8,619 nucleotides of DNA, taken from NCBI GenBank assembly GCA_964372275.1, contig CAYJRR010000162.1, forward strand, positions 1 through 8,619, in the 5' to 3' direction. Shown here piece by piece: positions 1 to 5,892 of this stretch (positions within the stretch are counted from its first letter, which is position 1; each line of letters opens with the position of its first letter). Under the pieces are notes generated by a model, which was not told the DNA's origin, ran no database searches, and worked only from the letters and a program-made list of their open reading frames with translations. The DNA comes from CAYJRR01 sp964372275 [NCBI: uncultured bacterium]. GTDB lineage: Bacteria > CAYJRR01. Position numbers and translations under genes: made by a program.

Positions 1-933
1 CGGTGGATGCGGGAGTACGGGATCGACGGCGTCTTCCTGCAGCGCTTCGTCCTGGAGCTATCGCCCGGATCGGATTCGTTCGCGCTGCGCAACCAGGTGG
101 CGCGCAACGTCCGCGATGGCGCCGAGGCGGAGGGTCGCGTCTTCGCGATGGAGTACGACATCTCCGGCGCCGATCCCGACACCTGGGTGGACGATCTCAA
201 GGCCGACTGGATCCACCTGGTCGACACCGTTGGGCTCACGCAGAGCGAGCGATACCTGCACCACGAGGGCCGCCCGGTGCTGGCCGTCTGGGGGTTCGGC
301 TTCCCCGACCGCCCGGGGACGCCGGCGCAGGCCGAAGCGTTGATCGACTGGCTCCGCACCGACGCACCGGAGCCGTATCGCGTGACGCTGGTCGGCGGTG
401 TGCCGTGGTGGTGGCGGACGCCGGAGGAGGCGGGCACCGATCCGAGTTGGGCGACGGTCTTCCGCTCGTTCGACGTCTTGACCCCGTGGACGGTCGGCGC
501 CTACGTCGACCAGGCCGGCGTGGATGGGTACAAGACGAGCCGCCTCGTCCCGGACCTGGCGGAGACCCAGGCCTACGGCATGGAGTTCCTGCCGACCGTC
601 TTCCCCGGCTTCTCCTGGAAGAACCTCCTCGACGGTCCCTACAACCAGATTCCGCGGAACGGCGGACGCTTCTTCTGGCGCCAGGCCTACAACGCGATGA
701 GCGCCGGCAGCACGATGCTCTTCGTCGCGATGTTCGACGAGGTCGACGAAGGGACCGCGATGTACAAGGTCGCCGCAACGGTGGCCGCGCAGCCCGCGCA
801 GGGGAGCTTTGTCCCCTACGACGTCGACGGCGAGGCGATCCCGAGCGACTTCTACCTGCGACTCGGCGGCGAGACGGGGAGGCGGATGCGAGATGAGGTT
901 CCGCTTTCCCCGGCGATGCCGATCACGCCGTAA
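1..933 (+). CDS. GH71/99-like glycoside hydrolase, C-terminal part (5' end outside window)
   Basis: The reading frame is open from base 1 and ends at TAA 931-933, giving about 310 residues; the N-terminus is missing. The first residues, RWMREYGIDGVFLQRF, match the beta-strand/helix segment typical of the GH71/99-like fold, a TIM barrel acting on alpha-mannan or alpha-glucan-type glycans and often annotated as xylosidase/arabinosidase. Near the end, MFDEVDEGTAMYK aligns with the GH99 catalytic segment (FNEWHEGT in endo-alpha-1,2-mannosidases). The two glutamates three residues apart, codons 739-741 and 748-750, correspond to the catalytic pair. Aromatic patches (PWWWRTPEE, FPGFSWKN, FFWRQAYNA) fit a sugar-binding cleft. 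Any signal peptide would lie upstream of the window. The fold assignment is fairly secure, but the substrate cannot be read from sequence. The next gene is 188 bp away across a palindromic element, so co-transcription is uncertain. Confidence 0.85.
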   Translation, partial: RWMREYGIDGVFLQRFVLELSPGSDSFALRNQVARNVRDGAEAEGRVFAMEYDISGADPDTWVDDLKADWIHLVDTVGLTQSERYLHHEGRPVLAVWGFGFPDRPGTPAQAEALIDWLRTDAPEPYRVTLVGGVPWWWRTPEEAGTDPSWATVFRSFDVLTPWTVGAYVDQAGVDGYKTSRLVPDLAETQAYGMEFLPTVFPGFSWKNLLDGPYNQIPRNGGRFFWRQAYNAMSAGSTMLFVAMFDEVDEGTAMYKVAATVAAQPAQGSFVPYDVDGEAIPSDFYLRLGGETGRRMRDEVPLSPAMPITP

Positions 934-962
934 CGGTCGCGGCGTATGAGCCGGACCGAGTC

Positions 963-1060
963 TGAAAATGGAAAATGGAAAATGGAACACCGGCCAATGA
1001 AAAACGGGGCCGCGCCCGTTTCCCGTTGATCGGTTTTCCATTTTCCATTTTCCATTTTCA
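963..1060. repeat. AT-rich palindromic element built from GAAAATG heptamers
   Basis: The left arm (963-987) contains three GAAAATG-type heptamers in tandem. The right arm (1036-1060) is its exact reverse complement, 25 of 25 bases. After one mismatch the stem gains four more pairs (989-992 with 1031-1034). The 38-base interior holds a second 7-bp stem, AAACGGG 1002-1008 with CCCGTTT 1015-1021. The arms are about three-quarters A+T in an otherwise very GC-rich window. The element lies wholly between two plus-strand genes. It could be a dispersed REP/MITE-like palindrome, a cruciform-forming site or a transcript-end hairpin for the upstream gene. The sequence does not decide between these, and no transposase or target-site duplication is evident. 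Confidence 0.85.
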
Positions 1061-1121
1061 ATTCCCTGCCTCGCGCCGCGAGCGAAGGCCGTTGTGAGGC
1101 GGCCGGGGTATCGTAGGAGCC

Positions 1122-1583
1122 ATGCTCAAGTTTGCCCGCCTCGCCCCACTCCTTCTCGCCACCGGCGCCTCCGCTCCCCTGAATCCGCTCGCCACGTCGG
1201 TGAAGGCGCCGATCCAGATCGACGCCGACGGTTTCCGCTACGGCGACGCGCCCCCGAACGTTCCCGCCGGCGCGACGATGGCGCTTCTGGAGGGGACGCC
1301 CTCCCATCCGGGGATCTTCACCGTGCGGATGAAGGTCCCGGCCGGGTACCGCCTCCCGCTGCATCGCCACGCCGCCGACGAACGGGTCACCGTCCTCTCC
1401 GGAGCGGTGCGCGTCGCGCTCGGAACCGACGCGCCGAAGGAACCGCCCAGACTCCTCGCGGCCGGCAGCTACTACGTGACCCCGGCCGGCGTCGCGCACC
1501 AGGTGACGGCGGACGAGGCTTCCACGTTGCAGATCACGGCGATCGGGCCGTGGACGTTCGAGGCGGTCACGCCGTCGAGATAG
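1122..1583 (+). CDS. Secreted small cupin-domain protein
   Basis: This 153-residue protein has a signal-peptide-like N-terminus (MLKFARLAPLLLATGASA), so it is probably periplasmic or secreted. Both cupin motifs are present. Motif 1 fits G(X)5HXH(X)3E(X)6G exactly (Gly75, His81, His83, Glu87, Gly94). Motif 2 fits G(X)5PXG(X)2H (Gly115, Pro121, Gly123, His126), with Ala130 where the usual Asn would be. His81, His83, Glu87 and His126 form the expected metal site. Single-domain cupins of this size include isomerases, dioxygenase-like enzymes and sensors, so the reaction is unknown. An AGGAG at 1115-1119 lies only two bases before the ATG, which is close but supports this start. The 3' end overlaps the convergent HPF gene by 17 bp. 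Confidence 0.85.
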   Translation: MLKFARLAPLLLATGASAPLNPLATSVKAPIQIDADGFRYGDAPPNVPAGATMALLEGTPSHPGIFTVRMKVPAGYRLPLHRHAADERVTVLSGAVRVALGTDAPKEPPRLLAAGSYYVTPAGVAHQVTADEASTLQITAIGPWTFEAVTPSR

Positions 1584-2040
1584 GCGCGAGGACGAAGTCG
1601 GACCCTTTCGCCCGGTCGTGGAGCCGGCGCCGGCGGGTCGATTTCTTCCAGACCGATTCGCGCCGCAGGTCGGAGCGTCGCGCGTCGAGCTCGCGCAGGA
1701 GGATGCGCACCGCTCCGTCGAGCGCCCCGACGGCGTCGACCCTCGACTCCTCGGCGTGGATCCGCGCCCGCGGCATGTGGAGCGTGATGCCGGCGGTGGT
1801 GATCCCCTTGCGCGGATGGCGCTCCAGGCGGAGCTGCACGTGCAAGGAGTCGGGGGCGTAGGTCCGGAGCCGGCGCTCGAGCGTCGCCAGCTTGCGGTCG
1901 ATGCGTCGCCGGAGCGGCGGATCGGGCGGCAGCGCCTTGTGCACGACGCTCAACGACAGCGGCACGTACGGAAGTTCCACCGCCGCGACGCGGTCGCAAG
2001 CGGGCGAGGGGTCGCCGCCCGGAGATGAGCCGACGTTCAT
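1567..2040 (-). CDS. HPF/RaiA-family (S30AE) ribosome-associated protein
   Basis: The protein is 157 residues from the ATG at 2040. Residues about 28-128 match the S30AE fold of short ribosome hibernation factors: a first strand (LSLSVVHKALPP), a basic helix (LRRRIDRKLATLERRL), strands HVQLRLERHP, GITTAGITLHMP and ARIHAEES, and a final helix (VDAVGALDGAVRILLRELDARR). Family members bind the 30S decoding region and silence or dimerise ribosomes in stationary phase. A basic C-terminal tail follows (WKKSTRRRRLHDRAKG). The long-form dimerisation domain is absent. The start is uncertain. No Shine-Dalgarno is visible before 2040. A GTG at 1980 (residue 21) begins VELPYVPLSLS, which resembles the usual N-terminus of the family (MELPLQITFR type). 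That alternative would give 137 residues. It overlaps the cupin gene convergently by 17 bp. Confidence 0.85.
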   Translation of the reverse strand: MNVGSSPGGDPSPACDRVAAVELPYVPLSLSVVHKALPPDPPLRRRIDRKLATLERRLRTYAPDSLHVQLRLERHPRKGITTAGITLHMPRARIHAEESRVDAVGALDGAVRILLRELDARRSDLRRESVWKKSTRRRRLHDRAKGSDFVLAPISTA

Positions 2041-2087
2041 TTTTATTGACGCGGCGCGTTGCCCTCGGGCATCGTGCCGACGCTTTC

Positions 2088-2093
2088 GAGGAG
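2088..2093 (+). promoter_or_regulatory. Shine-Dalgarno GAGGAG of first lipoprotein gene
   Basis: GAGGAG lies six bases before the ATG at 2100. It favours that start over an in-frame ATG at 2025, which would place an unlikely extension before the lipoprotein signal peptide and overlap the HPF gene. Upstream, TTGACG (2046-2051) is a good -35-like hexamer, but the matching -10 (CATCGT, 2070-2075) is weak, so no promoter is called. Confidence 0.75.
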
Positions 2094-2099
2094 ACCGCC

Positions 2100-2747
2100 A
2101 TGGAACGATCGCGCGTCGCGACGCTCGGCCTTGTGCTCATCGCGCTCGGTTGCAACGACCAGGGGCTCGTCGAGGACGACGATCCGCCGTGCCGGTCGCT
2201 GACGGTGATGGAGATCCAGGCGTCGATCCCCCCCACGCCGACCGCCGACCTGATCGAGCAGAACGGCGTCGATCCGGAGTTCGACCTCTACTACGAGCCG
2301 AACTACCGGGCCGCCGTCCGGTTCACGAGCGAGAAGCTGGCGTGCGTATGGATCGAGCCCGGGACGACCTTCGTCGGACTTTCGGGCTCGGCCGATACGT
2401 CGGCCCCGTGGGGGGTCGACAACGCCGTGGTGCTGCAGTTCCTCGACCTCGGGGGGAACCACGTCGCCTTCGTCGCCGGCGGCGACGGCGATCTCGAGGC
2501 GGTGCGACACCTGCCGACCGGCGAATGGATCACGCGGTTGGCGACGGCGAGCGTCCCGGGGGCCGAGGTCGGGGTCCCGGACAATCCCGGCGGACTCTAC
2601 GGCTTCCCCTCGCGCGGCGAAGGGTCGTTCGACGTGCGCCCCTACTTCACGCCGGGGGTCCCGCTCGTGGTGCGCGTGAACACGCTCGACGAAGGGTTCG
2701 TCGGCAGCGCCACCGACCTGTTCCTGTTCGCCGATCGGGATGAATAG
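2100..2747 (+). CDS. Lipoprotein A, unrecognised tandem-duplicated family
   Basis: This 215-residue protein has a lipoprotein signal peptide (MERSRVATLGLVLIALGC), with Cys18 as the likely lipidated residue, so it should be membrane-anchored outside the cytoplasm. Residues 34-212 form one domain that I cannot assign to a known family. It is an all-beta-looking, Asp/Gly-rich sequence with conserved stretches DLIEQNGVDPEFDLYY, PWGVDNA, GGDGDLEAVRHLPTGE and LYGFPSRG. Ungapped alignment with the next gene's C-terminal domain gives about 117 identities in 179 positions by hand count. Cys31 and Cys82 are conserved in both and could form a disulfide. The acidic GGDGD loops suggest, without proving, calcium binding. 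Pattern-wise it resembles beta-sandwich domains of surface proteins. It is probably transcribed with the next gene, 66 bp downstream. Confidence 0.85.
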   Translation: MERSRVATLGLVLIALGCNDQGLVEDDDPPCRSLTVMEIQASIPPTPTADLIEQNGVDPEFDLYYEPNYRAAVRFTSEKLACVWIEPGTTFVGLSGSADTSAPWGVDNAVVLQFLDLGGNHVAFVAGGDGDLEAVRHLPTGEWITRLATASVPGAEVGVPDNPGGLYGFPSRGEGSFDVRPYFTPGVPLVVRVNTLDEGFVGSATDLFLFADRDE

Positions 2748-2782
2748 AAGTTCATTGCCACGGCGCGGCGCGGTGCCGTAGA

Positions 2783-2808
2783 CTCCCGGGCCCTACCGCC
2801 CTCGGGAG
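2783..2808 (+). promoter_or_regulatory. Hairpin covering the Shine-Dalgarno of lipoprotein B
   Basis: CTCCCGGG (2783-2790) can pair with CTCGGGAG (2801-2808): seven Watson-Crick pairs and one G-U, with a 10-base loop. The 3' arm includes most of the GGGAGGA Shine-Dalgarno (2804-2810) of the gene starting at 2814. Such pairing could limit translation, but short stems like this arise often in GC-rich DNA. Confidence 0.35.
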
Positions 2809-2813
2809 GACTC

Positions 2814-3809
2814 GTGACCGCCTCTCGCCGAATGCTTCGTGGGATGCTTCGCTTCACCCTCCGGAGTGGAGCCGCCGTCGTGGGTCTTCTCGCGATCGGC
2901 TGCAACGACCAGGGCCTGGTCAAGGACGGTCCGCCGCGGATGCGGGTCGAACCGTCGCAGATCGACTTCGGGACGGTGGTGATCGGCGAGGAACCGGTCC
3001 GGTCGATCACGATCACCAACGTCGCCGGTCCCGGCAGCGCATCGCTGACGATCGTGGACGTGCGTCCCGAGGACGACCCGCGCATCGTGCTCGACGAGCC
3101 GCTCGATCTCCCGCTCACCGTCCCGCCGCAAGGGAGCGTGACCGTCTCGATCCGGTTCGTTCCCGACACCCACCTCCTCGAGACCGCCGCGCGGGTGGTG
3201 GTCGAGCCGGAAGAGGTCGAATCGGCCGAGGTCGACGTGGCGGGGGCGGGTCTGCTCTGCGAAGCGCTCGACGTCTTGAAGGTGCAGGACTGGATCTCGC
3301 CGACGGCGACGGTCGACCTGATCGAGCAGAACGGCGTCGACCCCGAGTTCGATCTCTACTACGCGCCCACCTACAAGGGCGCCGTGCGCTTCTCCGACCA
3401 GAAGATCGGTTGCGTGTGGGTCGAGCCCGGGACGACCTGGGTCGGGTTCTCCGGAACCGCCGACACGCAGGGACCGTGGGGGGTCGACAACGCGATCGTC
3501 GTCGAGTTCTACGACCTCGAGGAGAACCATCTCGGCTGGACCTCCGGCGGCGACGGCGACCTGGAGGCGGTGCGTCACCTCCCGACCGGCGAGCTGCTCC
3601 CGTCGATGGCGACGGCGAGCGTGCAAGGCCAGTACGTCAACGTCCCCGACAACCCCTACGGCCTCTACGGCTTCCCATCGCGCGGCTCCGGCGCCTTCAA
3701 CCTGCTCCCCTTCTTCGCGCCCAACGAGCCGGTGATCTTCCGCTTCAACACCCTCGACGAAGGGGCGGTGGCGTCGGTCACCGATCTCTACCTCTTCGCC
3801 GATCCGTAG
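2814..3809 (+). CDS. Lipoprotein B with ASH/choice-of-anchor-D domain plus the family domain of lipoprotein A
   Basis: This 331-residue protein starts at GTG 2814, behind GGGAGGA at 2804-2810; an ATG at 2832 is possible. The signal peptide ends at GLLAIGC, with Cys30 as the likely lipidation site. The next residues, NDQGLV, are identical to those after the lipid cysteine of the upstream paralogue. Residues about 43-146 match an ASH/choice-of-anchor-D immunoglobulin-like domain: VEPSQIDFGTVVIG, then SITITN, then VPPQGSVTVSIRFVP, closing with VDVAGAG. Residues 152-330 are the domain shared with lipoprotein A, including Cys149 and Cys200, the counterparts of its Cys31 and Cys82. A 27-base stretch is identical between the genes (2246-2272 and 3314-3340). 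The pair therefore arose by tandem duplication, with gain or loss of the ASH domain. A surface or periplasmic binding role is likely; the ligand is unknown. Confidence 0.88.
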   Translation: MTASRRMLRGMLRFTLRSGAAVVGLLAIGCNDQGLVKDGPPRMRVEPSQIDFGTVVIGEEPVRSITITNVAGPGSASLTIVDVRPEDDPRIVLDEPLDLPLTVPPQGSVTVSIRFVPDTHLLETAARVVVEPEEVESAEVDVAGAGLLCEALDVLKVQDWISPTATVDLIEQNGVDPEFDLYYAPTYKGAVRFSDQKIGCVWVEPGTTWVGFSGTADTQGPWGVDNAIVVEFYDLEENHLGWTSGGDGDLEAVRHLPTGELLPSMATASVQGQYVNVPDNPYGLYGFPSRGSGAFNLLPFFAPNEPVIFRFNTLDEGAVASVTDLYLFADP

Positions 3810-3929
3810 GGACGCGAGGAACGCCGACCGGCGCGCGGCGGGAACGCCACACACGGCCGGGGAGTCGATGGGACGACCGGCGCGGCCGTTCCCCCCTAAC
3901 CCGTTGATCCGCCGCATTCCGGTCGCGGT

Positions 3930-4871
3930 ATGGGGATTGCTTCGCTCGCCCGCCCCATGCGACCGACCTTCGCGTTTCTCTCCGTCTTCGCCACGCTCCT
4001 CCTCGCCCACGCGCAGGCGGCGCCGGTCGCCGGCGAGTGTTCCCCGAGCGCGCCGGCCGCGCTCACCGGCGTCGGCGCGTCGGTCCGCGCGGCCCAGGCG
4101 CGGACCGAGCCGCCCGTCGGAACGATTCGCTTCGACGTCCGGGACGGACGCTGGGAGGAGACCCGGGAGACCAACGGCAGTCGCTCCGGCCGTCTGTTCC
4201 AGGGGGCGCCGATCGAGCTGATCTCGGCGCCGACCCGCTTCCCGCGATGCGGCAACGAGCGCGTCACCGCCTACGTCCGGACCGACGACGGCGTCGTCCA
4301 CGCGCTGCCGATGGGGGGCTACGACGCGGCGAGCAACCGCTACTCCGCCTGGTTCCTTCCGCCCACGGGCGCGCGTTCGATCGACGTCTGGTTCAAGTCG
4401 GAGAAGACCCGGTCGAACCGCTGGGGATCCGCGCTCGAGACCTGCACTGAGTGGGACTCCGACTTCGGCGGCAACTACCACTTCGACCTCACGCCGTACG
4501 AGCCGTCGGTGGCGATCTTCCCCGCGGACGCCGCCGCCGGGCCGGTCCTCGACAAGCCGCTCGCCGCCGGCGGCGCGCTTGCCCTCGACTACGATCCGGC
4601 GCGACTCACCGGCTGCCGGTCGTCGCACCGCGGCTACCCGACCTGGCAGATCACCGCACATGCCCGCTTCGACGACGGTACGGAGAAGAGGGCCGTCGTC
4701 GTCGAGAACGGCCGACCGTCGACGCGGTTTCCGGTGATCGCGATCCCGGAGGGGGCCACGAGCGCCGAGGTCTGGTTCGAAAACCTCGGCCTCTACCCCG
4801 GCGACCGGCCGGTCTCGTGCCGGGCGTTCGATTCGAAGTACGGCGCCAACTACCGCTTCGAGATCCGCTGA
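3930..4871 (+). CDS. Secreted two-repeat protein, DUF6209-like
   Basis: The protein has 313 residues from ATG 3930; an ATG at 3957 gives MRPTFAFLSVFATLLLAHAQA, a cleaner Sec signal peptide, and is an equally good start. Neither has a clear Shine-Dalgarno. The mature part has two similar units, about 66-187 and 194-313. Each runs through a cysteine-containing segment (Cys107; Cys229), a T-A-x-x-R-x-D-D-G strand (TAYVRTDDG; TAHARFDDG), a proline-rich turn before (I/A)(D/E)VWF, a second cysteine (Cys172; Cys297) and a closing DSxxGxNYxF motif (176-185 and 301-310). The DSxxGxNYxF ending and VWF strand resemble DUF6209 proteins of Myxococcota, an assignment from memory. One disulfide per unit is plausible. 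The function is unknown. The gene lies 120 bp after lipoprotein B and ends at a strong hairpin. Confidence 0.8.
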   Translation: MGIASLARPMRPTFAFLSVFATLLLAHAQAAPVAGECSPSAPAALTGVGASVRAAQARTEPPVGTIRFDVRDGRWEETRETNGSRSGRLFQGAPIELISAPTRFPRCGNERVTAYVRTDDGVVHALPMGGYDAASNRYSAWFLPPTGARSIDVWFKSEKTRSNRWGSALETCTEWDSDFGGNYHFDLTPYEPSVAIFPADAAAGPVLDKPLAAGGALALDYDPARLTGCRSSHRGYPTWQITAHARFDDGTEKRAVVVENGRPSTRFPVIAIPEGATSAEVWFENLGLYPGDRPVSCRAFDSKYGANYRFEIR

Positions 4872-4890
4872 TCCGACGGTACGAGAAGGA

Positions 4891-4923
4891 AAGGGCCCGG
4901 GTCGTTTTCGACTCCGGGCCCTT
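4891..4923. terminator. Bidirectional hairpin terminator
   Basis: AAGGGCCCGG (4891-4900) pairs perfectly with CCGGGCCCTT (4914-4923). Inside, GTCG/CGAC closes a TTTT loop with a single bulged T at 4913. It sits 19 bases past the stop of the plus-strand secreted-protein gene and just beyond the 3' end of the minus-strand tRNA. Read on the minus strand, the stem is followed by TTTCCTTCTC, a pyrimidine-rich tract typical of an intrinsic terminator. The plus-strand exit lacks a T run. It probably ends the tRNA transcript and helps end the other. Confidence 0.75.
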
Positions 4924-4927
4924 CGGG

Positions 4928-5001
<74 letters not shown>

Positions 5002-5014
5002 TCAAGTGGCGGGC

Positions 5015-5043
5015 ACTTAAGCAGGCGGACTTCCGCCTGTCAA
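5015..5043 (-). promoter_or_regulatory. Sigma70-type promoter of tRNA-fMet
   Basis: On the minus strand a perfect -35 TTGACA (5043-5038) is followed, after exactly 17 bases, by TTAAGT (5020-5015) as a weak -10. Transcription would start near 5008, about seven bases before the tRNA. The GC-rich stretch after the -10 (GCCCGCC) resembles the discriminator of stringently controlled stable-RNA promoters. Confidence 0.65.
5022..5039. promoter_or_regulatory. Operator-like palindrome in the tRNA-fMet promoter
   Basis: CAGGCGGA and TCCGCCTG form perfect 8-bp arms around a 2-bp centre (CT). The dyad fills the -35/-10 spacer of the tRNA promoter, overlaps two bases of the -35, and lies 16 bp before the start of the divergent hydrolase gene. 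Its size and position suit a dimeric regulator, though it could also be a chance GC-rich palindrome. No regulator gene is in the window. Confidence 0.45.
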
Positions 5044-5055
5044 CGTCCCAAATCG

Positions 5056-5892
5056 ATGGTTGAGATCCGGCCGCGGAGAAAGGGATTCGCAGCGGTCCTG
5101 GCGGCCGCCCTCGCGGGCGTCGGGCTCGCCGTCGCGGCGCCGACGCTCGCGCACCGGGCGCTCTTTCCGGGGGACGCCACCCCCTTCCCGCCGGAGCCGA
5201 CGCTCGGGAACCTGGCCCCCGGCGCGCGCGTGCTGGCCCCCCCCCGAGCGCGCGTGGCCGCGCGAAGCGCCGGTCCGACGTGGCGGGCGGTCGTCGTGCC
5301 GGCGCGCGGAACGCGCCGGGCGCGCGTCGTCTACCTCCATGCCACCAACCAGTCGGCCGCCGACGGACTTCTGTTCGCCGCCGACCTTTCCGCGCGGGGA
5401 CTCGACGTGCTGCTTCCCGAGCACCGGGGCTACGGCGGTCTCCCGGGCCGGCCCTCGGTGCCGGCGCTGATCGAGGACGCCGAGGCGGCGATCGACGCGG
5501 CCGGCTGGCCCCCGGGCGAAACGGTTCTGGTCGGTCGCTCCCTCGGCGCCGCGACCGCGACCGCGCTCGCCGCCCGCGGGCGCGGCCGCGCGCTCGTGCT
5601 GCTGTCGCCGTTCGCCCGACTCGACGATCTGGCCGGTCCCGCCCGCATCGCCTTCGCGCGCGAGGACCGCGTCGACCTCGAGCGGCGGCTGGTGCAGGTC
5701 GAGGTGCCGGTCACGGTCCTCCACGGCACGCGCGACCGGCTGATCCCGTTCCACATGGGGCGATCGCTCGCGGAGCGGTCGGGGGCGGCGTTCGTTCCGC
5801 TGCCCGGCGCCGGCCACAACGACCTGTTCCTCCCCCCCGCCCGCGCCGCCGTCCTCGACGCGATCGTGTCGGCCGCTAGTGGCCGCGGGTGA
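5056..5892 (+). CDS. Membrane-anchored alpha/beta hydrolase
   Basis: This 278-residue protein has a basic N-terminus and a hydrophobic segment at about 11-30, consistent with a signal anchor and an extracytoplasmic catalytic domain. The alpha/beta-hydrolase core is complete. The nucleophile elbow is GRSLG (160-164, Ser162), the acid is in HGTRDRLIP (Asp227), and the histidine is in GAGHNDL (His254). The strand before the elbow carries HRGYGG (123-128), as in the BEM46/ABHD13/YfhR group. The usual oxyanion HGN motif is replaced by LHATNQ (94-99). The substrate is unknown; esterase or thioesterase activity is plausible. No Shine-Dalgarno precedes the ATG, so translation may be leaderless or the start may differ. 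A run of nine C (5237-5245) lies inside the gene. The 3' end overlaps the RMD1-family gene by 17 bp. Confidence 0.88.
   Translation: MVEIRPRRKGFAAVLAAALAGVGLAVAAPTLAHRALFPGDATPFPPEPTLGNLAPGARVLAPPRARVAARSAGPTWRAVVVPARGTRRARVVYLHATNQSAADGLLFAADLSARGLDVLLPEHRGYGGLPGRPSVPALIEDAEAAIDAAGWPPGETVLVGRSLGAATATALAARGRGRALVLLSPFARLDDLAGPARIAFAREDRVDLERRLVQVEVPVTVLHGTRDRLIPFHMGRSLAERSGAAFVPLPGAGHNDLFLPPARAAVLDAIVSAASGRG

Noticed and set aside
58-1041. Minus-strand open frame reaching through the GAAAATG element
   Set aside because: It is a shadow of the GH71/99-like gene, and the part in the palindrome reads as simple repeated residues.
963-1060. CRISPR-like array
   Set aside because: The repeated units are 7-bp heptamers without spacers, arranged as two inverted arms.
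2025-2099. N-terminal extension of lipoprotein A from ATG 2025
   Set aside because: The GAGGAG six bases before ATG 2100 and the lipoprotein signal peptide from 2100 make the extension unlikely.
2760-2779. Hairpin after lipoprotein A as a terminator
   Set aside because: Seven pairs with one wobble and no T tract; too weak to call, and the next gene is probably co-transcribed.
3810-3929. Possible regulatory content of the spacer before the secreted-protein gene
   Set aside because: Only a short direct repeat (CGACCGGCGCG near 3827 and 3875) is visible, which is easily chance in GC-rich DNA.
2793-4661. 622-codon minus-strand open frame opposite lipoprotein B and the secreted protein
   Set aside because: Its translation is Arg/Val/Gly-biased without motifs. 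Paralogy, lipobox and signal peptide support the plus-strand genes.
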